Shown here in pieces: positions 7,799 to 15,409 of a stretch of 29,638 bases of DNA (position 1 is the first letter of the stretch; the number at the start of each line of letters is the position of its first letter). A program made the translations under genes and the position numbers. The notes under the pieces were generated by a model. The model was not told where the DNA came from. It saw nothing but the letters and a program-made list of their open reading frames with translations, and did no database searches. The stretch comes from an uncultured Leucobacter sp. (lineage in GTDB: Bacteria > Actinomycetota > Actinomycetes > Actinomycetales > Microbacteriaceae), in the NCBI GenBank assembly GCA_937872275.1, contig CALMSE010000311.1, forward strand, positions 1 to 29,638, read 5' to 3'.

Positions 7799-8880
7799 GC
7801 GTCGCGCCGAGCATCGACGTGGTCATCCCCGTGCACACCGCGGCCCGCCCGATCCGCCGCGCCGTCTCGAGCGTGCTCGCCGCACGGAGTCGGGCGGTGC
7901 GCGCGCTCGTGGTCTGCCACGACATCGATGCGGCGGAGATCGCCGCGAATCTCCAGGGCGTCGACGATCCGCGCCTCGCGCTGATCGAGCATCGCGACGG
8001 CGTTCCCTCGCCCGCGGGGCCGCTGAACGCCGGCATGCGGGCCGCGGAGGCCGACTACGTGGCGTTCCTGGGCTCGGACGACGAGCTCGGGCCCGGCGCG
8101 CTCGACGCCTGGACCGCCGAGCTGCGGGGCCAGCAGCTGCACATCGGTCAGCTGATCGCCGACGGCGGAGGGCGCATCTTCGCCCCGGCGCCGAGAGCCG
8201 GCCGCTTCGAGAACCTCGACCCGGTGAAGGATCTGCTCAACTATCGCACCGCGCCGGTCGGCGTACTCGTCTCCCGCGCCCTCGTCGCCTCCGCCGACTC
8301 CCCGGGTTTCGTCGAGGGGCTGCGCACGGGCGAGGACATCGCGCTCGGGGCCTTCCTCTGGAACACGGCGCGGAGCATCACCTACTCCCGCTGCAGCGAG
8401 GGCTACCGCATCAGGGAGGACGAGCACGACCGCGTGAGCGCGGAGCTGCCCGCGTTCGCCGTGCTGGCCGCGCCCGTCGACGCCCTGCTCGCGGAGCCCT
8501 GGGTCGCAGTCATGAGCCGGCGGGCCCGCGCCGCCCTGGGCGCGAAGCTGATCCGCTATCAGCTGATCGAGCCGTGCCGGCAGCTCGCCCGCGGCGGTCG
8601 CCTGCGGGAGGCGGATCTGCGGGAGGCCGTGCGCGTCGTCACTGCGCTGGCCGAGTTCTCGCCGCGGGCCGTCGGCTATCTGCCGGGGCGGGATGCGGTG
8701 CCGGCGAGGCTCCTGCTCGCCGGAGACATCGCGGCGGCCGAGCGGCGGCTCGCGTCCGCCGGGCCGGGCTCCGTCTGGTCCCGGGTGGTCCCGGGCAACC
8801 CGTTCCGGCTGTTCGCCCCCGAGGGCCTCATCCGCCGGGCGATCAGGCACCCGCTCATCTCGCGCGGCCTGCGCCCGTAG
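7795..8880 (+). CDS. glycosyltransferase family 2 (GT-A fold)
   Basis: Predicted inverting glycosyltransferase, 361 residues, GTG start overlapping the HisF2 stop by 4 nt. The N-terminal GT-A domain shows IDVVIPVHTAARPIRRAVSS (7-26), then GPLNAGMRAAEADYVAFL and the metal-binding SDDE (94-97). The C-terminal half (about 200-361) is helical and has no motif I recognise. The tight coupling to the amidination genes suggests it may transfer the amidinated sugar; this is inference only. Confidence 0.8.
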   Translation: MSVAPSIDVVIPVHTAARPIRRAVSSVLAARSRAVRALVVCHDIDAAEIAANLQGVDDPRLALIEHRDGVPSPAGPLNAGMRAAEADYVAFLGSDDELGPGALDAWTAELRGQQLHIGQLIADGGGRIFAPAPRAGRFENLDPVKDLLNYRTAPVGVLVSRALVASADSPGFVEGLRTGEDIALGAFLWNTARSITYSRCSEGYRIREDEHDRVSAELPAFAVLAAPVDALLAEPWVAVMSRRARAALGAKLIRYQLIEPCRQLARGGRLREADLREAVRVVTALAEFSPRAVGYLPGRDAVPARLLLAGDIAAAERRLASAGPGSVWSRVVPGNPFRLFAPEGLIRRAIRHPLISRGLRP

Positions 8881-8883
8881 AGT
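8878..8883 (+). promoter_or_regulatory. possible -10 box (TAGAGT)
   Basis: TAGAGT begins inside the TAG stop of the GT2 gene, 28 nt before the ATG at 8912. It would give a short leader holding the weak GGAATGAG ribosome site. No -35 box is evident. Confidence 0.28.
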
Positions 8884-8911
8884 GGACGAAGATCATCGGA
8901 ATGAGCCTCCC

Positions 8912-10120
8912 ATGCAACGCCTGCTGCGATCCCTGAACCGCCTGCCCCTGCCCCTGCAGCGGTTCTTCCGCGCGCTCAGAGGCCCGCGCAGCCCGATCTT
9001 CACGCTCTATCTGCTCGCCTCCGGCGCCCGCCCGCGGCCGGTCCCCCCTCCCACCGAGCTCCCCGATGCACCGCGCCGGGTCTACATCGCGCCGGTGAAC
9101 GCGGCCGAGCAGGCGATGCTGTGGGCCGCGGCCCTCGAGGCCGAGGTGCCCGGGCTGGGCGCCCGGAGCATGATGGCCCCGGTCGTCGGCGGCAGCATCT
9201 TCGAGAGCACCGAGCCCGTGCCCCTCGGCGCATTCCATCTCTCGAAGAGCTGGCAGCGGGCGGAGTTCGAGCGCGCCGCCGAGTTCACCCACGTGCTCGT
9301 CGAATCGCAGGAGGCCATGTTCGGCGGCCTGTTCCGCTACGATCCCGCGCGCGAGATCGAGGCGCTGCGGGGGCGCGGCGTATCCATCGCCGCGCTGAGC
9401 CACGGATCCGACACGCGGAGTCCGAGGGCGCACGCCGAGCGCACGCCCTGGTCGCCCTTCCGAGAGCATCACCCCGAGACCGCCATGCTGCAGCATCTCG
9501 CCGATGCGAACCGGGAGCGCCTCGCGCGGCTCGAGCTGCCGGTGTTCGTCTCGACGCCCGATCTGCTCGACGACCTGCCGCTGGCGCACTGGTGCCCGTT
9601 GATCGTCGAGCCGGTCTTCCACTCGGCCGCGTCCGAGCCGCTGCTCGGCGAGCGGCTGCCCGTGGTGACGCACATCCCGAGCCGGGGCTGGCTGAAGGGC
9701 ACCGAGCTCATCGAACCGGTCGCGGCGTCCCTCGCGGAACGGGGGGTCGTCGCCTACCGTCCGCTCGAGGGCGTGCCGCGGGAGCGCATGGCGGAGGCCT
9801 ACGCCTCGGCGGACATCCTGCTCGAGCAGTTCCGGCTCGGCAGCTACGGCGCCACCGCCATCGAGGCGATGGCCGCGGGCCGGGTGGTCGTCGGCCACGT
9901 GCTCCCGTCGGTGCGGGAGCACGTGCGGCGCACGACCGGGCTCGAGCTTCCCATCGTCGAGGCCGATCCCGACTCGCTGAGCGAGGCCGTGGAGGGGCTC
10001 GTCGCCGACCCGGATCGCATGCGGGAACTCGGCGCGCGGGGTCGGGATTTCGTCAGCGCGGTGCACGACGGCCGTCTGAGCGCGGCCGCCCTCTCCGAGC
10101 ACTGGATCGATCGCGGCTGA
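8912..10120 (+). CDS. glycosyltransferase, GT-B fold (GT4-like)
   Basis: Predicted glycosyltransferase of 402 residues starting at ATG 8912 (MQRLLRSLNRLPLPLQRFF). The basic, amphipathic N-terminus may associate with the membrane. The donor domain has HIPSRGWLKGTELI and then YGATAIEAMAAGRVVVG. It resembles the protein at 15410-16582, which has HAPSSPIIKGTQLV and GVFGVEAMAAGAVL at the same places, so both amidination blocks carry a related transferase. Its TGA lies in the loop of the hairpin at 10109-10131. The usual family-4 Glu (E-x7-E) is only partly preserved (EAMAAGRVV). The donor is not known. Confidence 0.78.
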   Translation: MQRLLRSLNRLPLPLQRFFRALRGPRSPIFTLYLLASGARPRPVPPPTELPDAPRRVYIAPVNAAEQAMLWAAALEAEVPGLGARSMMAPVVGGSIFESTEPVPLGAFHLSKSWQRAEFERAAEFTHVLVESQEAMFGGLFRYDPAREIEALRGRGVSIAALSHGSDTRSPRAHAERTPWSPFREHHPETAMLQHLADANRERLARLELPVFVSTPDLLDDLPLAHWCPLIVEPVFHSAASEPLLGERLPVVTHIPSRGWLKGTELIEPVAASLAERGVVAYRPLEGVPRERMAEAYASADILLEQFRLGSYGATAIEAMAAGRVVVGHVLPSVREHVRRTTGLELPIVEADPDSLSEAVEGLVADPDRMRELGARGRDFVSAVHDGRLSAAALSEHWIDRG

Positions 10121-10131
10121 GAGCCGCGATC
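10109..10131. terminator. perfect 10-bp bidirectional hairpin
   Basis: GATCGCGGCT and AGCCGCGATC form a perfect stem around a 3-nt loop. It sits where the plus-strand block (stop 10118-10120) meets the minus-strand block (stop 10134-10136), so a single hairpin could end both transcripts. No T-run on either side. Confidence 0.5.
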
Positions 10132-10133
10132 CG

Positions 10134-11204
10134 CTACGCCCCGATCCGCTCCACGATCGCGTCGACTGCGCGCGTCGCCGCTCGACCGTCGCCGTAGGGC
10201 GCCGCCTCGGTGGCGGCCGGCGCCGGCCTCGTCAGCGCCGCCGTGATCTCCTCGGCCGTGTTCGCCAGCACGTTCCAGCCCAGTTCGACGGTCTCGCCCC
10301 ACTCCGTCTCGCGGCGGACGGTCGTGCAGGGCACCCGCAGCAGGAAGGCCTCCTTCTGCAGGCCGCCCGAGTCCGTGACCACGCCCGCGCTGCCGAGCGC
10401 CGCGGCGATCAGCTGCGGGTAGGCCAGCGGGTCGCGCACGACGAGCGATCCGGTCTCGAGGTCGACCCCGTGCTCGGCGGCCTTCGCGCGCACGCGCGGA
10501 TGCGCGAGCAGCACCACCGGCTTGTCGGCGGCGCCCAGCGCCTCGGCGACCTCGCGCAGGCGTTCGGGATCGTCGGTGTTCTCGGCCCGGTGGATCGTTG
10601 CCACGTAGTAGCCGTCGGGCGCGTCGACGTCGGCCAGCGGGTTCGGCTCGCCGCCCGCGAGCACGGCGTCCCGCACCTTGAGCAGCACATCGGTCATCAC
10701 ATCGCCGACCAGCACGGAGCGCTCGGACAGTCCCTCGGTCCCGAGATGCCGCATGGCCGCCTCGGTGGGGGCCAGACACAGGTCGGCCGCATGGTCGGTG
10801 AGCACCCGGTTGTGCTCCTCGGGCATCGCGCGGTTGAAGGATCGCAGCCCCGCCTCCAGGTGCGCCACCGGGTAGTGCAGCTTCACCGCGCTCACCGCCG
10901 CCGCGAGCGTGGAGTTGGTGTCGCCGTAGACGAGCACGCAGTCGGGGCGGAAGCGATCCAGCACCTCGTCCATCTGCGCGAGCATCGCGCCGGTCTGCAC
11001 GCCGTGCGAGCCGGAGCCGACCCCCAGGTGGGCGTCCGGCTCGGGGATGCCGAGGTCGCGGAAGAACACGTCCGAGAGCATCGGATCGTAGTGCTGCCCG
11101 GTGTGCACGATGACGTGCTCGTGCCCGGCCGCGGTCATGGCCTCCGCGACGGGGGCCAACTTGACGAACTGCGGCCTGGCGCCGACGACACTCATGATCT
11201 TCAC
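10134..11204 (-). CDS. wecB: UDP-N-acetylglucosamine 2-epimerase, non-hydrolysing (WecB/WbpI)
   Basis: Cytosolic epimerase converting a UDP-GlcNAc-type sugar to the manno form, 356 residues from GTG 11204. The family opening KIMSVVGARPQFVKLAPV, HTGQHYDPMLSDVFF, the EAGLRSFNRAMPEEHNR block and the DSGGLQKEA motif are all present. In the Wbp pathway WbpI acts on UDP-GlcNAc(3NAc)A just before amidination; in WecB/WecC systems it makes UDP-ManNAc. Because the 3-amino-uronate genes are also here I favour the WbpI role, without proof. TACACT lies 6 nt before the GTG and no Shine-Dalgarno is visible, suggesting a leaderless transcript in addition to read-through from the upstream glycosyltransferase, 32 nt away. 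Confidence 0.9.
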   Translation of the reverse strand: MKIMSVVGARPQFVKLAPVAEAMTAAGHEHVIVHTGQHYDPMLSDVFFRDLGIPEPDAHLGVGSGSHGVQTGAMLAQMDEVLDRFRPDCVLVYGDTNSTLAAAVSAVKLHYPVAHLEAGLRSFNRAMPEEHNRVLTDHAADLCLAPTEAAMRHLGTEGLSERSVLVGDVMTDVLLKVRDAVLAGGEPNPLADVDAPDGYYVATIHRAENTDDPERLREVAEALGAADKPVVLLAHPRVRAKAAEHGVDLETGSLVVRDPLAYPQLIAAALGSAGVVTDSGGLQKEAFLLRVPCTTVRRETEWGETVELGWNVLANTAEEITAALTRPAPAATEAAPYGDGRAATRAVDAIVERIGA

Positions 11205-11210
11205 CCGACG

Positions 11211-11216
11211 AGTGTA
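11211..11216 (-). promoter_or_regulatory. candidate leaderless promoter -10 (TACACT) for the 2-epimerase
   Basis: On the minus strand TACACT is followed by 6 nt and the GTG at 11204. It is in the 32-nt gap after the upstream glycosyltransferase, so it could drive the epimerase independently. No -35 match. Confidence 0.4.
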
Positions 11217-11236
11217 TCCGCTGGCCGGGGAGCGCC

Positions 11237-12382
11237 TCAGCGCGGCACGGCGATCCTCTGCGCGACCGCGGCCTCCCATACCTGCTGCTGCGACTCCGCG
11301 CAGTTCTCCGGCGCCGCCGCCGCCGCGTTGCGCTTCCACGCCGCGACCTTCTCCGGGGTGAGGCCGTTCAGCGCCTCGACGACGTCCTGCACCTCGAAGC
11401 CGCTCGCGACGGCGCCCAGGTCGTACTTCTCCAGCAGACGCTCCATGTCGACCGTGGGCCCGATCACCAGTGCCAGGCGCGCCTGCACGTAGTCGAAGAA
11501 CTTGTTCGGCAGCGCGAGCGCGTTGTTCGTGTTGGTGCGGGGCAGCACGTGGATGCCGACGTCGTAGGAGTTGAGCAGGGGGACGAGCTCCGCGTGCGGC
11601 ACCGGGGGGTGCACGGTGACGCGGTCGCCCAGGCGCGCGGCGAGCTCCTCCAGCTCGCGCACGTAGGGGGAACCCGCGCCCGTCAGGTAGAGATCGAGGG
11701 TCGCGTCCGCGGTGGATCGGGCGACCGCCTCCATCATCACCTCGATGCGCCGGTTCTGCTGCGCGCCGCCCGAGTGGACGATGCGGATCGGCGCCCCGAC
11801 CGGCTGCGCCTGCAGTTCGAAGTAGGGGGCGGCATTGCGCACCACCCCGCATGCGAAACCGAACTCAGCGGCGTACCGCTCGGCGATCGTGTCGGAGACC
11901 GTGGTCGCCGACCCTGCCCGCGCGGCGAAACGGCGCAGCGCCCACTCGTGGAAGGGCTTGCGGATCCGCACCCAGTGCGGCAGCTGGTCGTGCAGGCCGG
12001 GGAAGAACTCGTGGAGGTCGGCGTGCGTGCGATCCGGGCCGACCGCCTCGAAGGCGACGCCGAGGGTGTCGAGATCGTTGGCGACGGCCGCGTCGAAGCG
12101 GCGGCCTCGGAGCGCCTTCCGCGCCGCGCGCGCCCGCGGGTGCAGACGGTAGGCGAGGCCGTAGAGATGCAGCCGCGCGAGCGCCGCCTCGAGGTAGTGC
12201 CCGGGGGTGGCCTCGGAGTCGACGAGGCGCAGGTGCTCGACGTCGTCGCGCACCTGTTCGCCGAAGCCGCAGGTGGTCACGCGGTAGCGTTCGGCGAAGA
12301 GGTCGACCTGCTTCTTCACGCGCGCGTCGTTCGCGATCTCCGAGAAGGAGACGATGAGGAGACTCGGCCGGCGGTCGCTCAC
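11237..12382 (-). CDS. glycosyltransferase, GT-B fold (GT4-like), paralogue of the 2754-3896 gene
   Basis: Predicted glycosyltransferase, 381 residues, GTG start at 12382 sharing GTGA with the ABC exporter stop. The opening LLIVSFSEIANDARVKKQ, ADLHEFFPGLHDQ, RIVHSGGAQQNRRIEVM and LPNKFFDYVQARLALVIGP align with the protein at 2754-3896, at nearly the same length. The two are best read as paralogues with different acceptors or donors. Overlap with the exporter gene suggests coupled expression with glycan export. Confidence 0.82.
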   Translation of the reverse strand: MSDRRPSLLIVSFSEIANDARVKKQVDLFAERYRVTTCGFGEQVRDDVEHLRLVDSEATPGHYLEAALARLHLYGLAYRLHPRARAARKALRGRRFDAAVANDLDTLGVAFEAVGPDRTHADLHEFFPGLHDQLPHWVRIRKPFHEWALRRFAARAGSATTVSDTIAERYAAEFGFACGVVRNAAPYFELQAQPVGAPIRIVHSGGAQQNRRIEVMMEAVARSTADATLDLYLTGAGSPYVRELEELAARLGDRVTVHPPVPHAELVPLLNSYDVGIHVLPRTNTNNALALPNKFFDYVQARLALVIGPTVDMERLLEKYDLGAVASGFEVQDVVEALNGLTPEKVAAWKRNAAAAAPENCAESQQQVWEAAVAQRIAVPR

Positions 12383-14157
12383 AGCAGCCCCGCCAGCCTG
12401 GCCTGGAAGGCGAAGTCGGGCACCTGCTCCACGACCTCGTCGAAGGTGCCCCGCCCCTGGATGCGTCCGGTCGCGAGATAGCAGACCTGGTCGTACTCCC
12501 GGATGGTGGCGAGCCGGTGCGCCACGGTGATGAACGTGACCTCGCCCTGCAGCTCCCGCATCGACTCGGTGACCCGGTTCTCCGTCGCCGTATCGAGCGA
12601 GCTCGTGGCCTCGTCCATGACCATGACCAGCGGGTCCGAGTACAGCGCCCGGGCGATGCCGAGCCGTTGCTGCTGGCCGCCGGAGACCGCCTCGCCCCGC
12701 TCTCCGATGCGTTCGAGAACACCGTCGCCGCGACGGGCGAGCTCGCCGAGGTGCGCCCGCTCGAGCGCCCGGTGCACCCGGTCGAGGTCGTAGTCCTCTT
12801 CCCAGGTGAGCGCCACGTTCTGGGCGATGGTGCCGTCGAAGAGCGCCACGCGCTGCGGCACGTAGCCCACACGGCTGCGCCACTGCCCGAGCACTTCGGA
12901 GAGCGGCTCGTCGTCGATGAGCAACCGCCCCCCGGTGGGCACGCTGAGGCCGAGCAGGATGTCGATCAGCGTCGACTTGCCCGCGCCCGAGGGGCCGACC
13001 ACCGCGAGGCTCGAACCGAAGGGCACGGTCAGGTCGATGCCGTCGAGCACGTCGGCATCGGCTCCGGGATAGCGGAAGCTCACGTCGCGCAGTTCGAGTC
13101 GAGCGGGGGACTCCGGCAGCTCGCGCGTGTCGACGACGACGTGCACGGCCCGCTCCTCCCCCTTCGCGTTCTTGAGCTCGCGGATCACGTCTCGGGCGTA
13201 GATCTCGTTCGCCGCCGCCGAGGTGAGGCTCGCCTGGATCGCGTTCATGGCCGGGATCATGCGGAAGCCGGTGGCCGCGAAGAGCGAGACCGCCACCACG
13301 GCGGCGCCGATGCCCCCCATGAGATAGGACGCGCCGCCGACGAGCAGGAAGCCGCCGATGAGGGCCGCCTCGAAGGCGTACTTCGGCACGATGCCGAGGA
13401 AGGAGATGTTGGCGCGGGCGCGGGCGGCCACGGCCCGATCCTTGGAGACGACCCGGCCGATCTCGTCGAGCTTGCCCCGCAGCGTGACCTCCTTCAGGGC
13501 GTCGACCATCTCGGTCATGATGGTCGCGACCCGGTATCCGAAGTTGCGGTTGATGGTGCCCGCGACCTGGGCCCGGCGCGAGATCACCAGCACCATGGAG
13601 AGGGAGATGAGGGAGAGGTAGACCAGCGCGATGAGGGCGGTGACCGGCTGCGCGACGACCAGCACGAGCAGCACGGACACGAAGGTGAGCGCGTTGCCGG
13701 GGATCTGGGAGAGCTGCAGGACGAAGCCCAGGTTCGTGTTCGCCATCGAGCTGTCGACGATGCGGGTGACCTCGGCGGTGCTGAGCTGCGAGCGCTCCTC
13801 CCAGCTCGAGTGCGTATAGGCCCGGAACAGGCGGTCGCCCACCTCGACCTCGTAGCGGGCGAAGCGCCGCGTCGCCCACCAGTGCAGTATCAGCGCGAGC
13901 ACGCCCTTCAAGATGAACAGGGCGCAGATCAGCACGACCACCCAGGCGGTGGCGGAGGCGGGGATCTCGCCGATCAACGGGATCGTCATCGGCGTGTTCG
14001 ACGCGAGCGGGGTCACCACGACGACGATGAGGCCCAGCGCGACCGTGTCGAGGATCGCGAGCGCGCCGGTGACGATCGCGTACCAGACGTAGAAGGGCTT
14101 CGCCCCCTTCGGCAGCACGTCGAACAGTTCGACGAGCGTGCGCCACATACTCTTCAC
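12379..14157 (-). CDS. ABC exporter, fused permease and ATPase (PglK/MsbA-like)
   Basis: Half-transporter of 592 residues, a likely homodimer in the cytoplasmic membrane. Membrane segments lie roughly at 23-50, 71-93, 155-195 and 250-300. The ATPase domain has Walker A GPSGAGKST (388-396), the signature VSGGQQQRLG (491-500), Walker B VMVMDE (511-516) and the H-loop TVAHR. It lies among glycosyltransferases, and no Wzx/Wzy is visible. I therefore infer flipping of a lipid-linked oligosaccharide, as for PglK; drug or lipid export is an alternative. The GTG start at 14157 is fixed by GGAGGAG (14165-14171) 7 nt upstream. Confidence 0.85.
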   Translation of the reverse strand: MKSMWRTLVELFDVLPKGAKPFYVWYAIVTGALAILDTVALGLIVVVVTPLASNTPMTIPLIGEIPASATAWVVVLICALFILKGVLALILHWWATRRFARYEVEVGDRLFRAYTHSSWEERSQLSTAEVTRIVDSSMANTNLGFVLQLSQIPGNALTFVSVLLVLVVAQPVTALIALVYLSLISLSMVLVISRRAQVAGTINRNFGYRVATIMTEMVDALKEVTLRGKLDEIGRVVSKDRAVAARARANISFLGIVPKYAFEAALIGGFLLVGGASYLMGGIGAAVVAVSLFAATGFRMIPAMNAIQASLTSAAANEIYARDVIRELKNAKGEERAVHVVVDTRELPESPARLELRDVSFRYPGADADVLDGIDLTVPFGSSLAVVGPSGAGKSTLIDILLGLSVPTGGRLLIDDEPLSEVLGQWRSRVGYVPQRVALFDGTIAQNVALTWEEDYDLDRVHRALERAHLGELARRGDGVLERIGERGEAVSGGQQQRLGIARALYSDPLVMVMDEATSSLDTATENRVTESMRELQGEVTFITVAHRLATIREYDQVCYLATGRIQGRGTFDEVVEQVPDFAFQARLAGLL

Positions 14158-14164
14158 CGGATGA

Positions 14165-14171
14165 CTCCTCC
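14165..14171 (-). promoter_or_regulatory. strong ribosome-binding site deciding the ABC exporter start
   Basis: GGAGGAG on the minus strand is 7 nt from the GTG at 14157. This favours that GTG over the in-frame ATG at 14148. Confidence 0.6.
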
Positions 14172-14196
14172 GCTGCCCGTCCCGCCCGCGCCTGGT

Positions 14197-14216
14197 CCGG
14201 CCGGGTATCCGGCCGG
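14197..14216. other. intra-operon hairpin made of two CCGGCCGG copies
   Basis: CCGGCCGG-GTAT-CCGGCCGG forms an 8-bp stem with a 4-nt loop; each arm is also a palindrome in itself. It lies just past the aminotransferase stop and 26 nt before the exporter ribosome site. No T-run follows. It may limit read-through or protect an RNA end. Confidence 0.4.
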
Positions 14217-14217
14217 G

Positions 14218-15330
14218 CTAGGCCCCGGCCCGCGTCACCGCGGTCACGCCCGCGATGATGCGCTCGAGGTCGCCGTCGCTCAGCGACGGATGCACCGGCA
14301 GCGAGAGCACCTCACTCGCCGCGCGTTCGGTCTCGGGCAGCTCGAGGCCGGGCGCGAACTCCGCGAGCGACGGCAGCCGGTGGTTCGGGATCGGGTAGTA
14401 CACGCCCGATCCCACTCCGTGCTCGTCCTGCAGCGCCTGACGGATGCGGTCGCGCTCCCGGGCGTCCACGCGGATCGTGTACTGGTGGTACACGTGCACC
14501 GCGCCCTCGGCCACCCTCGGGGTCTCGACGCCGGCGAGACCGGCGAGGCCGGCGTTCAGCGCGGCCGCGTTGCGCTGCCGCTGCCTCGTCCATTCGTCGA
14601 CCTTGGTGAGCTGCACCCGTCCGATCGCCGCGTGGATGTCGGTCATCCGGGCGTTGAAGCCGACGACCTCGTTCTCGTACTGCTTCTCCATGCCCTGGTT
14701 GCGCAGCAGCCGGACGCCGCGCGCGGTCTCCTCGCTCGCGCACGTCACCATGCCGCCCTCGCCCGAGGTCATGTTCTTCGTCGGGTAGAGGCTGAACATC
14801 GCGAATTCGCCGATCGTGCCCACGGGGCGGCCGTTCCAGCTCGCACCGTGCGCCTGAGCCGCGTCCTCGTAGACGGCGAGCCCGTGCTCCTTCGCGATGG
14901 CCTCGATCTCGTCGACGAGGAAGGGGTGACCGTAGAGGTGCACCGGCATGATGCCCTTGGTGCGGGGGGTGATCGCCGCGCGAACCGCCTCCGGGGCCAG
15001 CGAGAAGTAGTCGCCCTCGATGTCGGCGAAGACCGGGGTCGCGCCGGTGAGCGCGACCGAGTTGCCGGTGGCCGCGAAGGTGAACGACGGCACGATCACC
15101 TCGTCGCCCGGGCCGACGCCCGCGGCGAGCAGGCCCAGGTGCTGGCCGCTGGTGCCGGAGTTCACCGCGACCGTGGCGCGGCCCTGGACGAAGTGATCCG
15201 CGAACTCGCGCTCGAACGCCGCGACCTCCGGCCCCTGCGCGATCATGCCCGACCGCAGGACGCGGTCGACGGCCTCCCGCTCCTCGTCGCCGACGATGGG
15301 CTTCGCCGGGGGGATGAACTCTGCTGCCAT
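14218..15330 (-). CDS. DegT/DnrJ/EryC1/StrS aminotransferase (WbpE-like)
   Basis: PLP-dependent sugar aminotransferase, 370 residues. It moves an amino group, usually from glutamate, onto a keto-sugar nucleotide. PLP contacts are visible: NSGTSG (57-62), Asp156 in YEDAAQAHGA, and Schiff-base Lys185 in YPTKNMTSGEGG. VYYPIPNHRLPS in the C-terminal part is like WbpE-type 3-aminotransferases. ATG 15330 has GGAAAGG about 10 nt upstream. I infer that it acts on the 3-keto product of the Gfo/Idh enzyme encoded at 23080-24069. Which of the two aminotransferases serves which pathway is not settled by sequence. Confidence 0.87.
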   Translation of the reverse strand: MAAEFIPPAKPIVGDEEREAVDRVLRSGMIAQGPEVAAFEREFADHFVQGRATVAVNSGTSGQHLGLLAAGVGPGDEVIVPSFTFAATGNSVALTGATPVFADIEGDYFSLAPEAVRAAITPRTKGIMPVHLYGHPFLVDEIEAIAKEHGLAVYEDAAQAHGASWNGRPVGTIGEFAMFSLYPTKNMTSGEGGMVTCASEETARGVRLLRNQGMEKQYENEVVGFNARMTDIHAAIGRVQLTKVDEWTRQRQRNAAALNAGLAGLAGVETPRVAEGAVHVYHQYTIRVDARERDRIRQALQDEHGVGSGVYYPIPNHRLPSLAEFAPGLELPETERAASEVLSLPVHPSLSDGDLERIIAGVTAVTRAGA

Positions 15331-15409
15331 GCGATCTCGGCCTTTCCGTAGGGTGTCGGCGCGCGGCGCCGTCACAGTCGAGGATACTGCGTCGAGCCTG
15401 CGAGCCCCG

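Noticed and set aside
11237..14146. 969-codon minus-strand protein
   Set aside because: Real coding starts at GTG 12382. The upstream part is an out-of-frame reading of the ABC exporter, whose own frame has all ABC motifs.
12517..15351. 944-codon open frame on the plus strand
   Set aside because: It is antisense to the ABC exporter and aminotransferase, and its product is a low-complexity run of Arg, His, Gly, Asp and Val, as expected from the opposite strand of GC-rich genes.
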